Positions 8,388-16,344 are shown, counted from the stretch's first letter. The stretch is 27,024 nucleotides of DNA from an uncultured Bacilli bacterium (GCA_944363755.1 CALVVC010000003.1:1-27024); one strand, 5' to 3'. The notes: generated by a model not told the origin, from the sequence alone. Translations and numbers: made by a program.

Positions 8388-9176
8388 ATGGCAAAGGTAA
8401 TTTCTTTAGTTAATCAAAAAGGTGGAGTAGGAAAGACAACAACAAGTATTAACCTTTCTGCCTCATTAGCATTTCTTGGTAAAAAAGTATTATTAATAGA
8501 CCTAGATCCTCAAGGTAATACTACAACAGGAGTAGGAATAAATAAGGGGGATATAGAAGTAAGTATTTATGATGTTCTAACAAATAAATGTAGTACCAAA
8601 GATGCCATGATAAAAACTAAATATAAAAAACTATATGTACTACCTGCAACAATAAATTTAGCAGGTCTTGATATTGAATTACTTGAAAAAAGTCAAAGTG
8701 AGCCTGGTTTTGCTAAAGGAGCTCAACTTAAGTATCATTTACAAGAATTAGAAAACGAAAATTTTGATTTTATAATCATAGATTGTCCTCCTTCCTTAGG
8801 ATTAATTACAACAAATGCTTTAACTGCAAGTAATTCTGTTATTATTCCTGTTCAATGTGAGTTCTTTGCTCTAGAAGGAATAATGCAACTATTAAATACT
8901 ATAAGACTTGCTCAAAAACAATTAAACCCTAATCTAGACATAGAAGGAGTTCTACTTACAATGTTAGATTCAAGAACAAATCTTGGTTTTGAAGTAGTAG
9001 ATGATATTAGAAAATTTTTCAAAGAAAAGGTATATAATACTATTATACCAAGACTAATAAGATTAACAGAAGCTCCATCTCATGGAGAACCTATAATTGT
9101 ATATGATCCTAAAAGTAAAGGATCAGAAGCCTATCTAAACTTAGCAAAGGAAGTGATTGATAGAAATGGAAACTAA
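8388..9176 (+). CDS. parA: Chromosome-partitioning ATPase ParA (Soj)
   Basis: This 262-residue ParA/MinD-type ATPase binds DNA non-specifically as an ATP dimer and works with ParB-parS to segregate origins; in Bacillus Soj it also controls DnaA. The deviant Walker A motif KGGVGKTT is at 11-18, including the signature lysine (Lys11). Walker A' DLDPQGN follows at 38-44 and Walker B IIIDCPPSLG at about 130-139. It lacks the long N-terminal HTH of plasmid type Ia ParA, consistent with a chromosomal enzyme. ATG 8388 follows the site GAAAGAGTGA. Its end overlaps the parB start by 11 bases. Confidence 0.97.
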   Translation: MAKVISLVNQKGGVGKTTTSINLSASLAFLGKKVLLIDLDPQGNTTTGVGINKGDIEVSIYDVLTNKCSTKDAMIKTKYKKLYVLPATINLAGLDIELLEKSQSEPGFAKGAQLKYHLQELENENFDFIIIDCPPSLGLITTNALTASNSVIIPVQCEFFALEGIMQLLNTIRLAQKQLNPNLDIEGVLLTMLDSRTNLGFEVVDDIRKFFKEKVYNTIIPRLIRLTEAPSHGEPIIVYDPKSKGSEAYLNLAKEVIDRNGN

Positions 9177-10053
9177 AAGGCGTGCTTTAGGAAAAGGTCT
9201 TGAAGAGTTATTTAATAACGAACAAATAAATATTACTGATGTAGAAGAGAAGATAATAAATACTACTCCAAAAGACCAAATAGTAAATTTAAGTCTAGAC
9301 GAATTAAGATCTAACCCATATCAACCTCGTAAAAACTTTGATGAAGAGAGTCTAAATGAATTAGCATCATCTATCAAAGAACATGGTGTATTTCAACCTA
9401 TAATTGCTAAAAAAAGTATTAAAGGCTATGAAATAATAGCAGGGGAACGTCGTGTTAAAGCCTCAAAATTAGCAGGTCTTAAAACAATACCAGCTATTAT
9501 TAAAGATTTTACAGATGAAGAAATGATGGAAATAGCCTTACTTGAAAACTTACAAAGAGAAAACTTGAGTGCTTTAGAAGAAGCAGAAGCTTATGATGCT
9601 TTAAAGACAAGACTTAATCTAACTCAAGAAGAACTTGCTAAGAAAGTAGGTAAATCAAGAAGTCACATTACTAATATGTTAGGACTATTAACCTTACCTA
9701 ATGAAATAAAAGATGAAGTAGTAAAAGGAGAATTAACAATGGGACATGCTAGAGTCCTAAGTAAATTAGAAGATAAAGAACAAGCCATAAGTCTAGCTGA
9801 AAAAACAATAAATGAAAATTTAAGTGTTAGAAGATTAGAAGAGTTAACAAATTCTAAAGAGGAATATCATCGTAAAAAAGAAATAACTCACAATAAAACA
9901 AAATCTAAAGATAATGAATACTCTTACTTAGAAAGTGATTTGTGTGAAAAACTAGGTACAAAAGTAAAGATAAAAAATAATAAATTAGAAATCAGTTTTA
10001 CAAATGCAAATGACTTAACAAGAATACTAGAAATAATGCATTTAGATAAATAA
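9166..10053 (+). CDS. parB: Chromosome-partitioning protein ParB (Spo0J)
   Basis: This 295-residue protein is the CTP-dependent clamp that loads at parS, spreads on DNA and recruits SMC. The N-terminus (ALGKGLEELF) is the short conserved segment that stimulates ParA ATPase. The CTPase motifs are GERRVKAS (93-100) and ENLQRENLSALEEA (127-140), the HTH is at about 152-172, and a C-terminal dimerisation domain covers the last 50 residues. ATG 9166 is chosen. A TTG at 9157 in the same frame would add three residues and sits closer to the ribosome binding site AAAGGAAGTGA (9146-9156), so it cannot be excluded. The gene overlaps parA and is a clear paralogue of the Noc-like gene just upstream. Confidence 0.96.
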   Translation: METKRRALGKGLEELFNNEQINITDVEEKIINTTPKDQIVNLSLDELRSNPYQPRKNFDEESLNELASSIKEHGVFQPIIAKKSIKGYEIIAGERRVKASKLAGLKTIPAIIKDFTDEEMMEIALLENLQRENLSALEEAEAYDALKTRLNLTQEELAKKVGKSRSHITNMLGLLTLPNEIKDEVVKGELTMGHARVLSKLEDKEQAISLAEKTINENLSVRRLEELTNSKEEYHRKKEITHNKTKSKDNEYSYLESDLCEKLGTKVKIKNNKLEISFTNANDLTRILEIMHLDK

Positions 10054-10067
10054 AGGAGGTAATCCCC

Positions 10068-10874
10068 TTGAAAGAATTTTTTGCATCAGAAATATTCATA
10101 TATATAGTAAGACCAGTAATATATATTGGACTTGCTTATATCTTTTACAAAGTAATAACATTTTTTCTCCATAAAATTCTTCATACGAAATATTTGAAAA
10201 ATAAGAATAAAAAACGTGTTAATACAACATTAAGTCTTATGAATAACTGTTTAAAATATATAATAATATTTTTAACTATTTTAATCATTTTAAACAGTTT
10301 TGGTATTAACGTAAGTAGTATCTTAGCAGGATTAGGAATAGTAGCAGCAGTACTTACTTTAGCATTTCAAGACCTTGCTAAAGATTTTATCGCAGGTATT
10401 TCTATTGTAATGGAAGATCAATTTGAAATAGGTGATAACGTCATGATTAATGGTTTTCGTGGAGATGTTATAGAAATGGGTCTAAAGACTACTAAAATAA
10501 AAGATTACAAAGGTGCAGTTCAAATAATATCAAATCATATGATAACAGAAGTAACAAACTATAGTTTAAATCCATCCCTTGCAGAAGTTACAATCTCAGT
10601 AGATAGTGATAATGATTTAGATAAAGTAGAAAAAATAATTAGAAAAGTAATGGACAATATTGATAAAACTTATGATTTTCTTAAAGGAAAAACAGAACTT
10701 TGGGGAGTTGAGATGGTAGAGAGAAATTCTGTAACATATAAAGTAGTAGTTAAAACTAAGAGTGGAAAAGATTTTGATATTCAAAGAAATATGAGAAGAG
10801 ATTTACAATCTGCACTAACTAAAGCAGGTATTAAGATGCCACAAACACATATGGAGGTTCGTAATGGAAAGTAA
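10068..10874 (+). CDS. Small-conductance mechanosensitive channel, MscS family
   Basis: This 268-residue membrane protein resembles the minimal MscS channels of Gram-positives (YkuT/MscS type) that open under membrane tension and release solutes on osmotic downshock. Hydrophobic helices lie at about 10-32 and 60-80, and a pore-lining helix rich in Gly and Ala runs at about 85-115 (SSILAGLGIVAAVLTLAFQD). The cytoplasmic beta domain follows, with FEIGDNVMINGFRGDV and a C-terminal alpha/beta domain. The start is TTG at 10068, decided by an excellent ribosome binding site AAAGGAGGT (10052-10060) 7 bases upstream. It overlaps the DUF951 gene by 11 bases; staphylococci have the same parB-mscS-DUF951-ychF order. 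Confidence 0.93.
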   Translation: MKEFFASEIFIYIVRPVIYIGLAYIFYKVITFFLHKILHTKYLKNKNKKRVNTTLSLMNNCLKYIIIFLTILIILNSFGINVSSILAGLGIVAAVLTLAFQDLAKDFIAGISIVMEDQFEIGDNVMINGFRGDVIEMGLKTTKIKDYKGAVQIISNHMITEVTNYSLNPSLAEVTISVDSDNDLDKVEKIIRKVMDNIDKTYDFLKGKTELWGVEMVERNSVTYKVVVKTKSGKDFDIQRNMRRDLQSALTKAGIKMPQTHMEVRNGK

Positions 10875-11070
10875 AACATATAAATTAGGAGATAGACTAG
10901 TTTTAAAAAAAGGCCATCCCTGCGGTGCTAATGATTGGGAAGTAGTTAAACTAGGCGCTGATATTAAACTGAAATGTAGAAATTGTGGAAGATTAATATT
11001 TATACCAAGAATAGAGTTAAATAAAAAGATAAAAAAAATAATAGAAAAGGAGAGTCATGATGCATCATAA
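10864..11070 (+). CDS. DUF951 family protein
   Basis: This 68-residue protein belongs to the small DUF951 family of Bacillota, whose function is unknown to me. The family pattern is clear: KKGHPCGANDWEVVKLGAD followed by KCRNCGR, with Cys20, Cys38 and Cys41 suggesting metal binding or a zinc-ribbon-like fold. Lys-rich residues fill the C-terminus. Its ATG lies within the end of mscS (11-base overlap), with the ribosome binding site TGGAGG in mscS. In many Bacillota this gene sits between mscS and ychF; here an AbgT-type transporter gene, whose start lies inside the DUF951 end, is interposed. Confidence 0.92.
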   Translation: MESKTYKLGDRLVLKKGHPCGANDWEVVKLGADIKLKCRNCGRLIFIPRIELNKKIKKIIEKESHDAS

Positions 11071-12667
11071 TAGAAGAAAATTAAAATTAAAAAAGTTCTA
11101 TCTTCATCCTATTACAATTTATCTATTTTTAACATTTCTTATTTTAATATTAAGTGCTATTCTTTCTTTCTTTCAAATGCAAGGAACTTATAATACAATA
11201 AGTCCTACAACTAATGAATTAGAAAGCACTTTAGTAACAGTAGAGAATTTATTAAACTTTGATGGTATGAAATATATCTTTAGTAATGCTATGACAAATT
11301 TCTTATCTTTCGCCCCACTTGGAATGTTATTATTAACCTTATTTGGTCTTAGTATTGCAAAATCAACTGGTTTTCTAGATACTTTATGTAAAAGAGTTTT
11401 AATTAAAATAGATAAAAAAATATTAACATTTATTATTATTTTTCTAGCCACAATCTCATCTTTAATAAACGATGTAGGTTATGTTATTTTAATACCAATA
11501 TCTGCAATGTTATTCTTACTTAACAATAGAAATCCTCATCTAGGAATAATTACAGCCTTTGCAGGAGTTAGTTTTGGTTATGGAGTATCTATTTTTGTAG
11601 GTAGTATGGAAGTAAATCTAATACCAGATACTACTTTAGCAGCAAGACTTATAGATACTTCCGCACATATAAGTTTAACATCAAATCTTTTCATAATAAT
11701 AGCATTTTCTCTTATCTTATCAATAGTAGGAACTATTATAATAGAAAAGATAATTGCCCCTCGACTTGGTAAATATAAAGATAAAGAAGAGTTTTCTAAA
11801 ACAGAAGAATTAATTATTATAGATGAAGTAGATGAAAAAGATTTAGAACAACAAAAAATAGAAAAAGATAGACGTGAAAAAAGAGGACTTAAAGCTGCTA
11901 TCATTACAGGAATAATAGTAATAATATTATTTATCTATTCTATAGTACCAAACTTACCATATTCAGGAATGCTACTAGATATGGAAGAAGATACATATCT
12001 TGGTCAATTATTTGGTACAAATTCATATTTTCAAGATGGTTTTACCTACATGATGGCTTTGCTTTTAACTCTTGTAGGTATTGCCTATGGAATAGGTGCT
12101 AAGAGTATAAAAAATGATAAAGATATAATTAATGGATGTAAAGAAACCTTTATCCCTATGGGAGAAATATTAATGTTAATCTTTGTAGTATCACAATTTA
12201 CATCTGTATTTAAAGAAACAAATATTGGAACAGTAATTGCTTCTTGGTGTGCTAGTGCTATAGGTAATATTGGCTTTACTGGTCTACCTTTAATAATATT
12301 TACAATTGTCATGATAGGTCTAGCAAATTTATTTGTTCCAACAGCAAGTGCTAAATGGCAAATATTTGCCCCAGTAGTAGTCCCAGCCTTTATGCAGTCA
12401 AATATATCCGCTCCATTCGCTCAATTTATTTTAAGAGCAGGAACTTCAATAACAGCAGGTATAACTCCACTACTAGCGTGTTTTGCCATTTATATAGGTT
12501 ATTTAAATGTCTATAATCATGATAAAACAAAACCAATAACAATTCATAAAAGTATAAGTTATCTTTTACCATATTTTGGTCTAATCGCTCTAACATGGCT
12601 ACTTTTAATAATAGGTTGGTACTTAATAGGACTACCACTAGGTCCAGGAGTATATGCTACAATTTAA
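11060..12667 (+). CDS. AbgT-family (p-aminobenzoyl-glutamate type) transporter
   Basis: This polytopic membrane protein of about 535 residues matches the AbgT family. AbgT imports p-aminobenzoyl-glutamate in E. coli, and MtrF/YdaH homologues export antimetabolites; which applies here is unknown. Visible signatures include FAPLGMLLLTLFGLSIAKST, INDVGYVILIPISAMLF, AFAGVSFGYG and the re-entrant region NLFVPTASAKW with TSITAGITPLLACF. There are about 11 hydrophobic segments and a long charged cytoplasmic loop near residues 235-280. Two adjacent ATGs exist (11057, 11060); the ribosome binding site AAAGGAGAG favours 11060. The start lies inside DUF951, so it is part of the same transcript, and a good terminator follows. 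A drug or folate-related role is inference from the family only. Confidence 0.9.
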   Translation: MHHNRRKLKLKKFYLHPITIYLFLTFLILILSAILSFFQMQGTYNTISPTTNELESTLVTVENLLNFDGMKYIFSNAMTNFLSFAPLGMLLLTLFGLSIAKSTGFLDTLCKRVLIKIDKKILTFIIIFLATISSLINDVGYVILIPISAMLFLLNNRNPHLGIITAFAGVSFGYGVSIFVGSMEVNLIPDTTLAARLIDTSAHISLTSNLFIIIAFSLILSIVGTIIIEKIIAPRLGKYKDKEEFSKTEELIIIDEVDEKDLEQQKIEKDRREKRGLKAAIITGIIVIILFIYSIVPNLPYSGMLLDMEEDTYLGQLFGTNSYFQDGFTYMMALLLTLVGIAYGIGAKSIKNDKDIINGCKETFIPMGEILMLIFVVSQFTSVFKETNIGTVIASWCASAIGNIGFTGLPLIIFTIVMIGLANLFVPTASAKWQIFAPVVVPAFMQSNISAPFAQFILRAGTSITAGITPLLACFAIYIGYLNVYNHDKTKPITIHKSISYLLPYFGLIALTWLLLIIGWYLIGLPLGPGVYATI

Positions 12668-12687
12668 ATACCGCAAGGTATTTTTTT
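12666..12687 (+). terminator. Rho-independent terminator after the AbgT gene
   Basis: AAATACC (12666-12672) and GGTATTT (12677-12683) form a 7-bp stem capped by a GCAA tetraloop and followed by T to 12687. It closes the parA-parB-mscS-DUF951-abgT transcript. Confidence 0.85.
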
Positions 12688-12708
12688 CTTTCAAAAGATA
12701 TGAAACAA

Positions 12709-12717
12709 TGCTATAAT
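12709..12717 (+). promoter_or_regulatory. Extended -10 promoter of ychF
   Basis: TGCTATAAT (12709-12717) is a perfect extended -10 element 24 bases before the ychF ATG. The -35 region (TTTCAA, 12689-12694) is poor. The same TGCTATAAT element precedes rpsF and two minus-strand genes in this window. Confidence 0.75.
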
Positions 12718-12741
12718 ATGAAATAGAAATGAGGTAATATT

Positions 12742-13839
12742 ATGAGTTTAAAAGCAGGAATTATAGGCCTACCAAATGTAGGTAAAAGTACACTATTTAA
12801 TGCCTTAACCAAAACCCACATTTTAGCAGAAAACTATCCATTTGCAACAATTGATCCAAATGTTGGAATAGTAAATGTTAAAGATGAAAGAATTGATAAA
12901 TTATCAAGTATGTATAATCCTAAAAGAACAATCTATACAAGTTATGAGTTCATTGATATAGCAGGACTTGTTAAAGGTGCAAGTAAAGGAGAAGGACTAG
13001 GTAATAAGTTCTTATCCCATATAAGAGAAGTAGATGCTATATGTGAAGTAGTAAGATGCTTTGATAATGGTAATATTATTCATGTAGATGGCAATATAGA
13101 TCCTATAAGAGATATAGAAACAATTAACTTAGAACTTGCTCTAGCAGACTTAGAAACAGTAACTAATAGAATAAATAGAATTAGTAAAAAAGCTAGAATG
13201 AGTAAAGATAAAGATGAACTTTTAGAGTATGAAACACTAGAAAAATTAAGAAAAGCTCTAGAAGAAAATACCCCAATAAGACTAATTGACTTAACAAAAG
13301 AAGAGAAATCTATTATTAAAAGTTTTAATTTACTAACAGAAAAACCCTTAATTTATCTTGCTAATGTTAATGAAAGTGATTTAGGAAACGATAATATCTA
13401 TGTTAAAAAAGTTAAAGAGTATGCTAGTAAAGAAAATGCTAAAGTAATAGAAATATGTGCTAAAGTAGAAGAAGAGTTAAGTGAACTAGATGAAGTAGAT
13501 GAAAAAGAAATGTTAGAAGCTTTAGGACTTGAAAAAAGTGGGTTAGACTCTCTAATATCAGCGACATATGACTTATTAGGACTTGCAACTTATTTTACCG
13601 TAGGACCAGATGAAGTAAGAGCATGGACCTTTAAAAAAGGAATGAATGCAAAATCTTGCGCTGGTATCATCCATACAGACTTTGAAAAAGGCTTTATTAA
13701 AGCAGAAGTTATTTCCTATGAAGACTTAATAGAGTGTGGTAGTGAATTAAAAGCAAGAGAAGCTGGTAAAGCAAGACTTGAAGGAAAAGACTATCTAATG
13801 CAAGATGGAGATATCTGTCACTTTAGATTTAATGTATAG
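12742..13839 (+). CDS. ychF: Redox-regulated ATPase/GTPase YchF (Obg family)
   Basis: This 365-residue P-loop NTPase is the universally conserved YchF/Ola1, an ATP-preferring member of the Obg group that associates with ribosomes and affects stress responses. G1 is GLPNVGKST (9-17), DIAGLVKGAS marks G3, and the altered G4 NVNE explains the ATP preference of the family. The C-terminal TGS domain ends in the family tail EGKDYLMQDGD-x3-HFRFNV. The gene is full length and looks functional. Codons 180-365 are repeated in degraded form 2 kb downstream. No terminator follows; the next gene starts 34 bases later, so ychF, the orphan and the partial copy probably share one transcript ending at 16305-16336. 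Confidence 0.97.
   Translation: MSLKAGIIGLPNVGKSTLFNALTKTHILAENYPFATIDPNVGIVNVKDERIDKLSSMYNPKRTIYTSYEFIDIAGLVKGASKGEGLGNKFLSHIREVDAICEVVRCFDNGNIIHVDGNIDPIRDIETINLELALADLETVTNRINRISKKARMSKDKDELLEYETLEKLRKALEENTPIRLIDLTKEEKSIIKSFNLLTEKPLIYLANVNESDLGNDNIYVKKVKEYASKENAKVIEICAKVEEELSELDEVDEKEMLEALGLEKSGLDSLISATYDLLGLATYFTVGPDEVRAWTFKKGMNAKSCAGIIHTDFEKGFIKAEVISYEDLIECGSELKAREAGKARLEGKDYLMQDGDICHFRFNV
13279..13839 (+). repeat. Direct repeat, upstream (intact) copy: 3' half of ychF
   Basis: Codons 180-365 plus stop of intact ychF (561 bases) match 15840-16286 (447 bases). The two are co-linear and in the same orientation, with three gaps of 21, 54 and 39 bases in the second copy (114 in total). By eye there are roughly 27 silent and 8 replacement differences between them, so the copies are related but not recent duplicates. 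Confidence 0.93.
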
Positions 13840-15839
13840 ATAATTGCAATTAAAAATTATAAAGGTGATTAAAATGTATTTAACAAATCAATTATTTAGT
13901 GCTATAGAAACAATAAGTACCAAAAGAAATAAAATTTTAAAAGATAGCACGATAGTACCAATTTATAAAGTATACAATAAAAAAAGTAATGAAAATATAA
14001 TAATTGCATGTTTTGATATATGTTCTAACCAAATTACAACAAATGAAATAATTATAAATAAATTCAAATATGATGGAGCATTAATTTTTAAAATAAATGA
14101 AAAGACAAAAGAGATAATTATATTAGAATTACCTTGTGTTTCTTTAGGTAAAGAAAAAATATCGGCTTTAACAAGTGATATTGCCACTATTATAATAGAA
14201 CAAACAGAAAAAATTATAGAGCAAAAAGACATGATAATAAAATTCATAAACTTAAACCGTTTATTTGCTATAGATAATAATACAGAAAAAATAATTCCTC
14301 AAATAGCTAATACAGAAATTTATATTTTAATAAAAAATATAATAATAAAAATAAGAAAAGAAGTAGAATACATAAAAAATGAAATATTAAAAGAAAAACA
14401 AAAAAAAGATAAAATAAATCAAAAAAAAGAAATGATATATTCCAAAAAGAAAAACTTATATGGTTTGAATTCTGATGATTATGATAATAATCAAGAATTT
14501 CTAGATGAATTAAAAGAAAAAATTATAAAATATAATACCAAAACAAAAGAAAAAATAGAAAGACATATTAAATTATCTAAAGAAAAATATCTTAAGTTAT
14601 TAGAAGAAGAACATATTGAAAATCCTTTAAAAGTATTAAAAGAAGATTTAGATGATACAAAACAAGATAGTATAATTAGCATCATTTTAAAAAATAGTAA
14701 TCTTAAAGAAGTTCGAAAAGTACCGGAAAAAGAATACAATACATACAAGGGAAAATATGAAAAAACATGGGTTACTTATTTCCGTAGCAATTATGACGAT
14801 TATTGTTATTTGCTTCAAAAAGATATAATAGCAAGCCAATCACATAAACATGATTTTTTTGCTAATAAATACTTATCTTCAAAGCTACTTAGACAAGGAG
14901 TTAATTTGCTACATCAGATTTATACTTTAGAAAAAAAATTAAAATACTATAACAAAATACTAGAGAATCCTCAAAAAATAGTTTTAAACTTTCAAAAGCA
15001 TAGTGATTTAATAGGAAATATATATCAATTTCCATATTTTTTAAAATATGGTAAAGATATATATCATCAAGAAGCAACAACAGGCAATCCTTCACTATAT
15101 AATCTTCTTATGATAAGACAAGGAGTAAAAAAAATAAATTTTGACGATATTCCTAAATTTACAACAAGATATGGAAAAGAGTTTTCTAAAAGAAAATCTG
15201 AGCAATTAAAAATTCGTAAAGAAATTGCTGAAGGAAAACAAGATTATCAATCATGCAATAGATTAATAATAATGATTCCAAATTCTATAGAATATAAAGA
15301 ATTAATAAAAATTGTTGATTGGTCTATAAAAAAATCAGTTCATACTAATTTTATTTGCGAATCACCAGATTTGAAAGTTCAAGTAAAAAGAATAATTGTC
15401 TTGAAAGAATTAGATGCTTTTAAAAATAATAAGGATTATTTACGAGGTAATTGCTTTATAAACGTAGATCCTGATTATTATAGATCATACTTTGTAAATA
15501 CTAAGAATAATAAAAATCTTTGGCACCAGTATGATTATCATTCAAACTACAAGTATAGAAGAAAAAATAAAGAAAGTTTAACTGCTCAAATTTGCTATCA
15601 TTTAGCAAAAAATTATAATAAAAAACAAAATGTATTTGATTATAAGAAAATAGAAGAAGAACTATTAGGAAGTTATTCTTCTTTAGACAATATAGAAATA
15701 CAAACTAATTATCCTGAGTATATTAAATTAATACAAGAAGGCCTTTGGCATTGTCCATACAAGCCACAAAACGAAATAGAATTTTTATATAACGAAATAT
15801 ATGAAGAAAAAAAATCAAAAAAGAAAGTATACCGTTTAT
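13840..15839 (+). other. Candidate inserted segment between the two ychF 3' copies
   Basis: About 2.0 kb lie exactly between the intact ychF stop codon and the first base of the degraded ychF copy. The segment holds a single gene and a 34-base leader, and no transposase, integrase or terminal inverted repeat that I can see. It is more AT-rich than the neighbouring housekeeping genes; 14341-14400, for example, has 8 G/C in 60 bases. In other Bacillota ychF is typically followed by rpsF, so this is read as an insertion, possibly by recombination within ychF. Confidence 0.65.
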
Positions 15840-15841
15840 AA
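13874..15841 (+). CDS. Large orphan protein of unknown family, inserted after ychF
   Basis: I do not recognise this 655-residue protein. ATG 13874 is chosen because AAAGGTGA (13861-13868) lies 5 bases upstream; an upstream alternative at 13844 lacks a site. It has no signal peptide or membrane helix, so it is probably cytoplasmic. Residues 1-115 look like a mixed alpha/beta region. About 155-250 is a very Lys/Glu-rich coiled coil (KEKQKKDKINQKKEM). Residues 285-645 look globular, with aromatic-rich stretches (HQYDYHSNYKYRRKNKE, EGLWHCPYKPQNE) and scattered His and Asp, but no motif I can name. Its stop TAA (15839-15841) is formed across the junction with the ychF repeat, so the original C-terminus may have been longer. 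Codon use is very AT-rich. A defence or other accessory role is conceivable from its setting only. Confidence 0.85.
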   Translation: MYLTNQLFSAIETISTKRNKILKDSTIVPIYKVYNKKSNENIIIACFDICSNQITTNEIIINKFKYDGALIFKINEKTKEIIILELPCVSLGKEKISALTSDIATIIIEQTEKIIEQKDMIIKFINLNRLFAIDNNTEKIIPQIANTEIYILIKNIIIKIRKEVEYIKNEILKEKQKKDKINQKKEMIYSKKKNLYGLNSDDYDNNQEFLDELKEKIIKYNTKTKEKIERHIKLSKEKYLKLLEEEHIENPLKVLKEDLDDTKQDSIISIILKNSNLKEVRKVPEKEYNTYKGKYEKTWVTYFRSNYDDYCYLLQKDIIASQSHKHDFFANKYLSSKLLRQGVNLLHQIYTLEKKLKYYNKILENPQKIVLNFQKHSDLIGNIYQFPYFLKYGKDIYHQEATTGNPSLYNLLMIRQGVKKINFDDIPKFTTRYGKEFSKRKSEQLKIRKEIAEGKQDYQSCNRLIIMIPNSIEYKELIKIVDWSIKKSVHTNFICESPDLKVQVKRIIVLKELDAFKNNKDYLRGNCFINVDPDYYRSYFVNTKNNKNLWHQYDYHSNYKYRRKNKESLTAQICYHLAKNYNKKQNVFDYKKIEEELLGSYSSLDNIEIQTNYPEYIKLIQEGLWHCPYKPQNEIEFLYNEIYEEKKSKKKVYRL

Positions 15842-16286
15842 GTTAATTGATTTAACAAAAGAAGAGAAATCTATCATTAAAAGTTTTAATTTACTAACAG
15901 AAAAACCCTTAATTTATCTTGCTAATGTTAATGAAAGTGATTTAGGTACAGATAATATCTATGTAAAAAGAGTTAAAGATTATGCTAACAAAGAGAATGC
16001 GAATGCAGAAGAAGAGTTAAGTGAACTTGATGATGTAGAGGAAAAGGAAATGCTAGAAGCTTTAGGACTCGCAACATACTTTACTGTGGATAATGCTAAA
16101 ACCAATGTTGGTATTATTCACACTGACTTTGAAAAGGGCTTTATTAAAGCAGAAGTTATTTCTTATGAAGATTTAATAGAGTGTGGTAGTGAGCTAAAAG
16201 CAAGAGAAAAAGGTAAAGCAAGACTTGAAGGAAAAGACTATTTAATGCAAGATGGAGATATATGTCATTTTAGATTTAATGTTTAA
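15840..16286 (+). pseudogene. 5'-truncated, internally deleted copy of ychF
   Basis: The 3' half of a second ychF begins at the codon matching residue 180 (KLIDLTKEEKSIIKSF) and ends with the complete YchF tail HFRFNV. It lacks the P-loop half. Three internal deletions remove 7, 18 and 13 codons (around KVIEIC, after ALGL, and in the AWTFKKG region), destroying much of the TGS domain, yet each keeps the frame and no stop is present. An ATG at 15801 in this frame, inside the orphan gene end, would give a 161-residue protein, but no convincing ribosome binding site precedes it. Most differences from intact ychF are silent, so it descends from a once functional gene. It sits next to the ychF terminator and rpsF, the ancestral position of the gene end. 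Confidence 0.85.
15840..16286 (+). repeat. Direct repeat, downstream (degraded) copy of the ychF 3' half
   Basis: This is the partner of 13279-13839. The first about 130 bases align without gaps, then gaps of 21, 54 and 39 bases follow, and the final about 165 bases align again to the stop codon. The copies end in different stops (TAG upstream, TAA here). Confidence 0.92.
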
Positions 16287-16304
16287 AAAACTATGAAATA
16301 ATTT

Positions 16305-16336
16305 AAAGAAAAAGGTAGACTTTACCTTTTTCTTTT
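16305..16336 (+). terminator. Strong terminator upstream of rpsF
   Basis: A perfect 13-bp stem, AAAGAAAAAGGTA (16305-16317) with TACCTTTTTCTTT (16323-16335), has a 5-base loop and ends in T. The A-rich 5' arm could also make it work on the minus strand. It ends the ychF-orphan-ychF' transcript and overlaps the -35 region of the rpsF promoter. Confidence 0.85.
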
Positions 16337-16344
16337 GCTATAAT
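16316..16344 (+). promoter_or_regulatory. Promoter of rpsF-ssb-rpsR
   Basis: An extended -10 element TGCTATAAT (16336-16344) has TAGACT (16316-16321, 4 of 6 matches) 17 bases before the hexamer. The -35 box lies inside the preceding terminator hairpin, so terminator and promoter are interlocked. Confidence 0.8.

Noticed and set aside
13840..15839. A transposon or insertion sequence carrying the orphan
   Set aside because: No terminal inverted repeats, no short target-site duplication and no DDE or serine/tyrosine recombinase motif was recognised; the flanking repeat is ychF sequence instead.
15801..16286. A second functional YchF-type NTPase
   Set aside because: The P-loop half is missing and the TGS region carries three deletions, so nucleotide hydrolysis is not possible.
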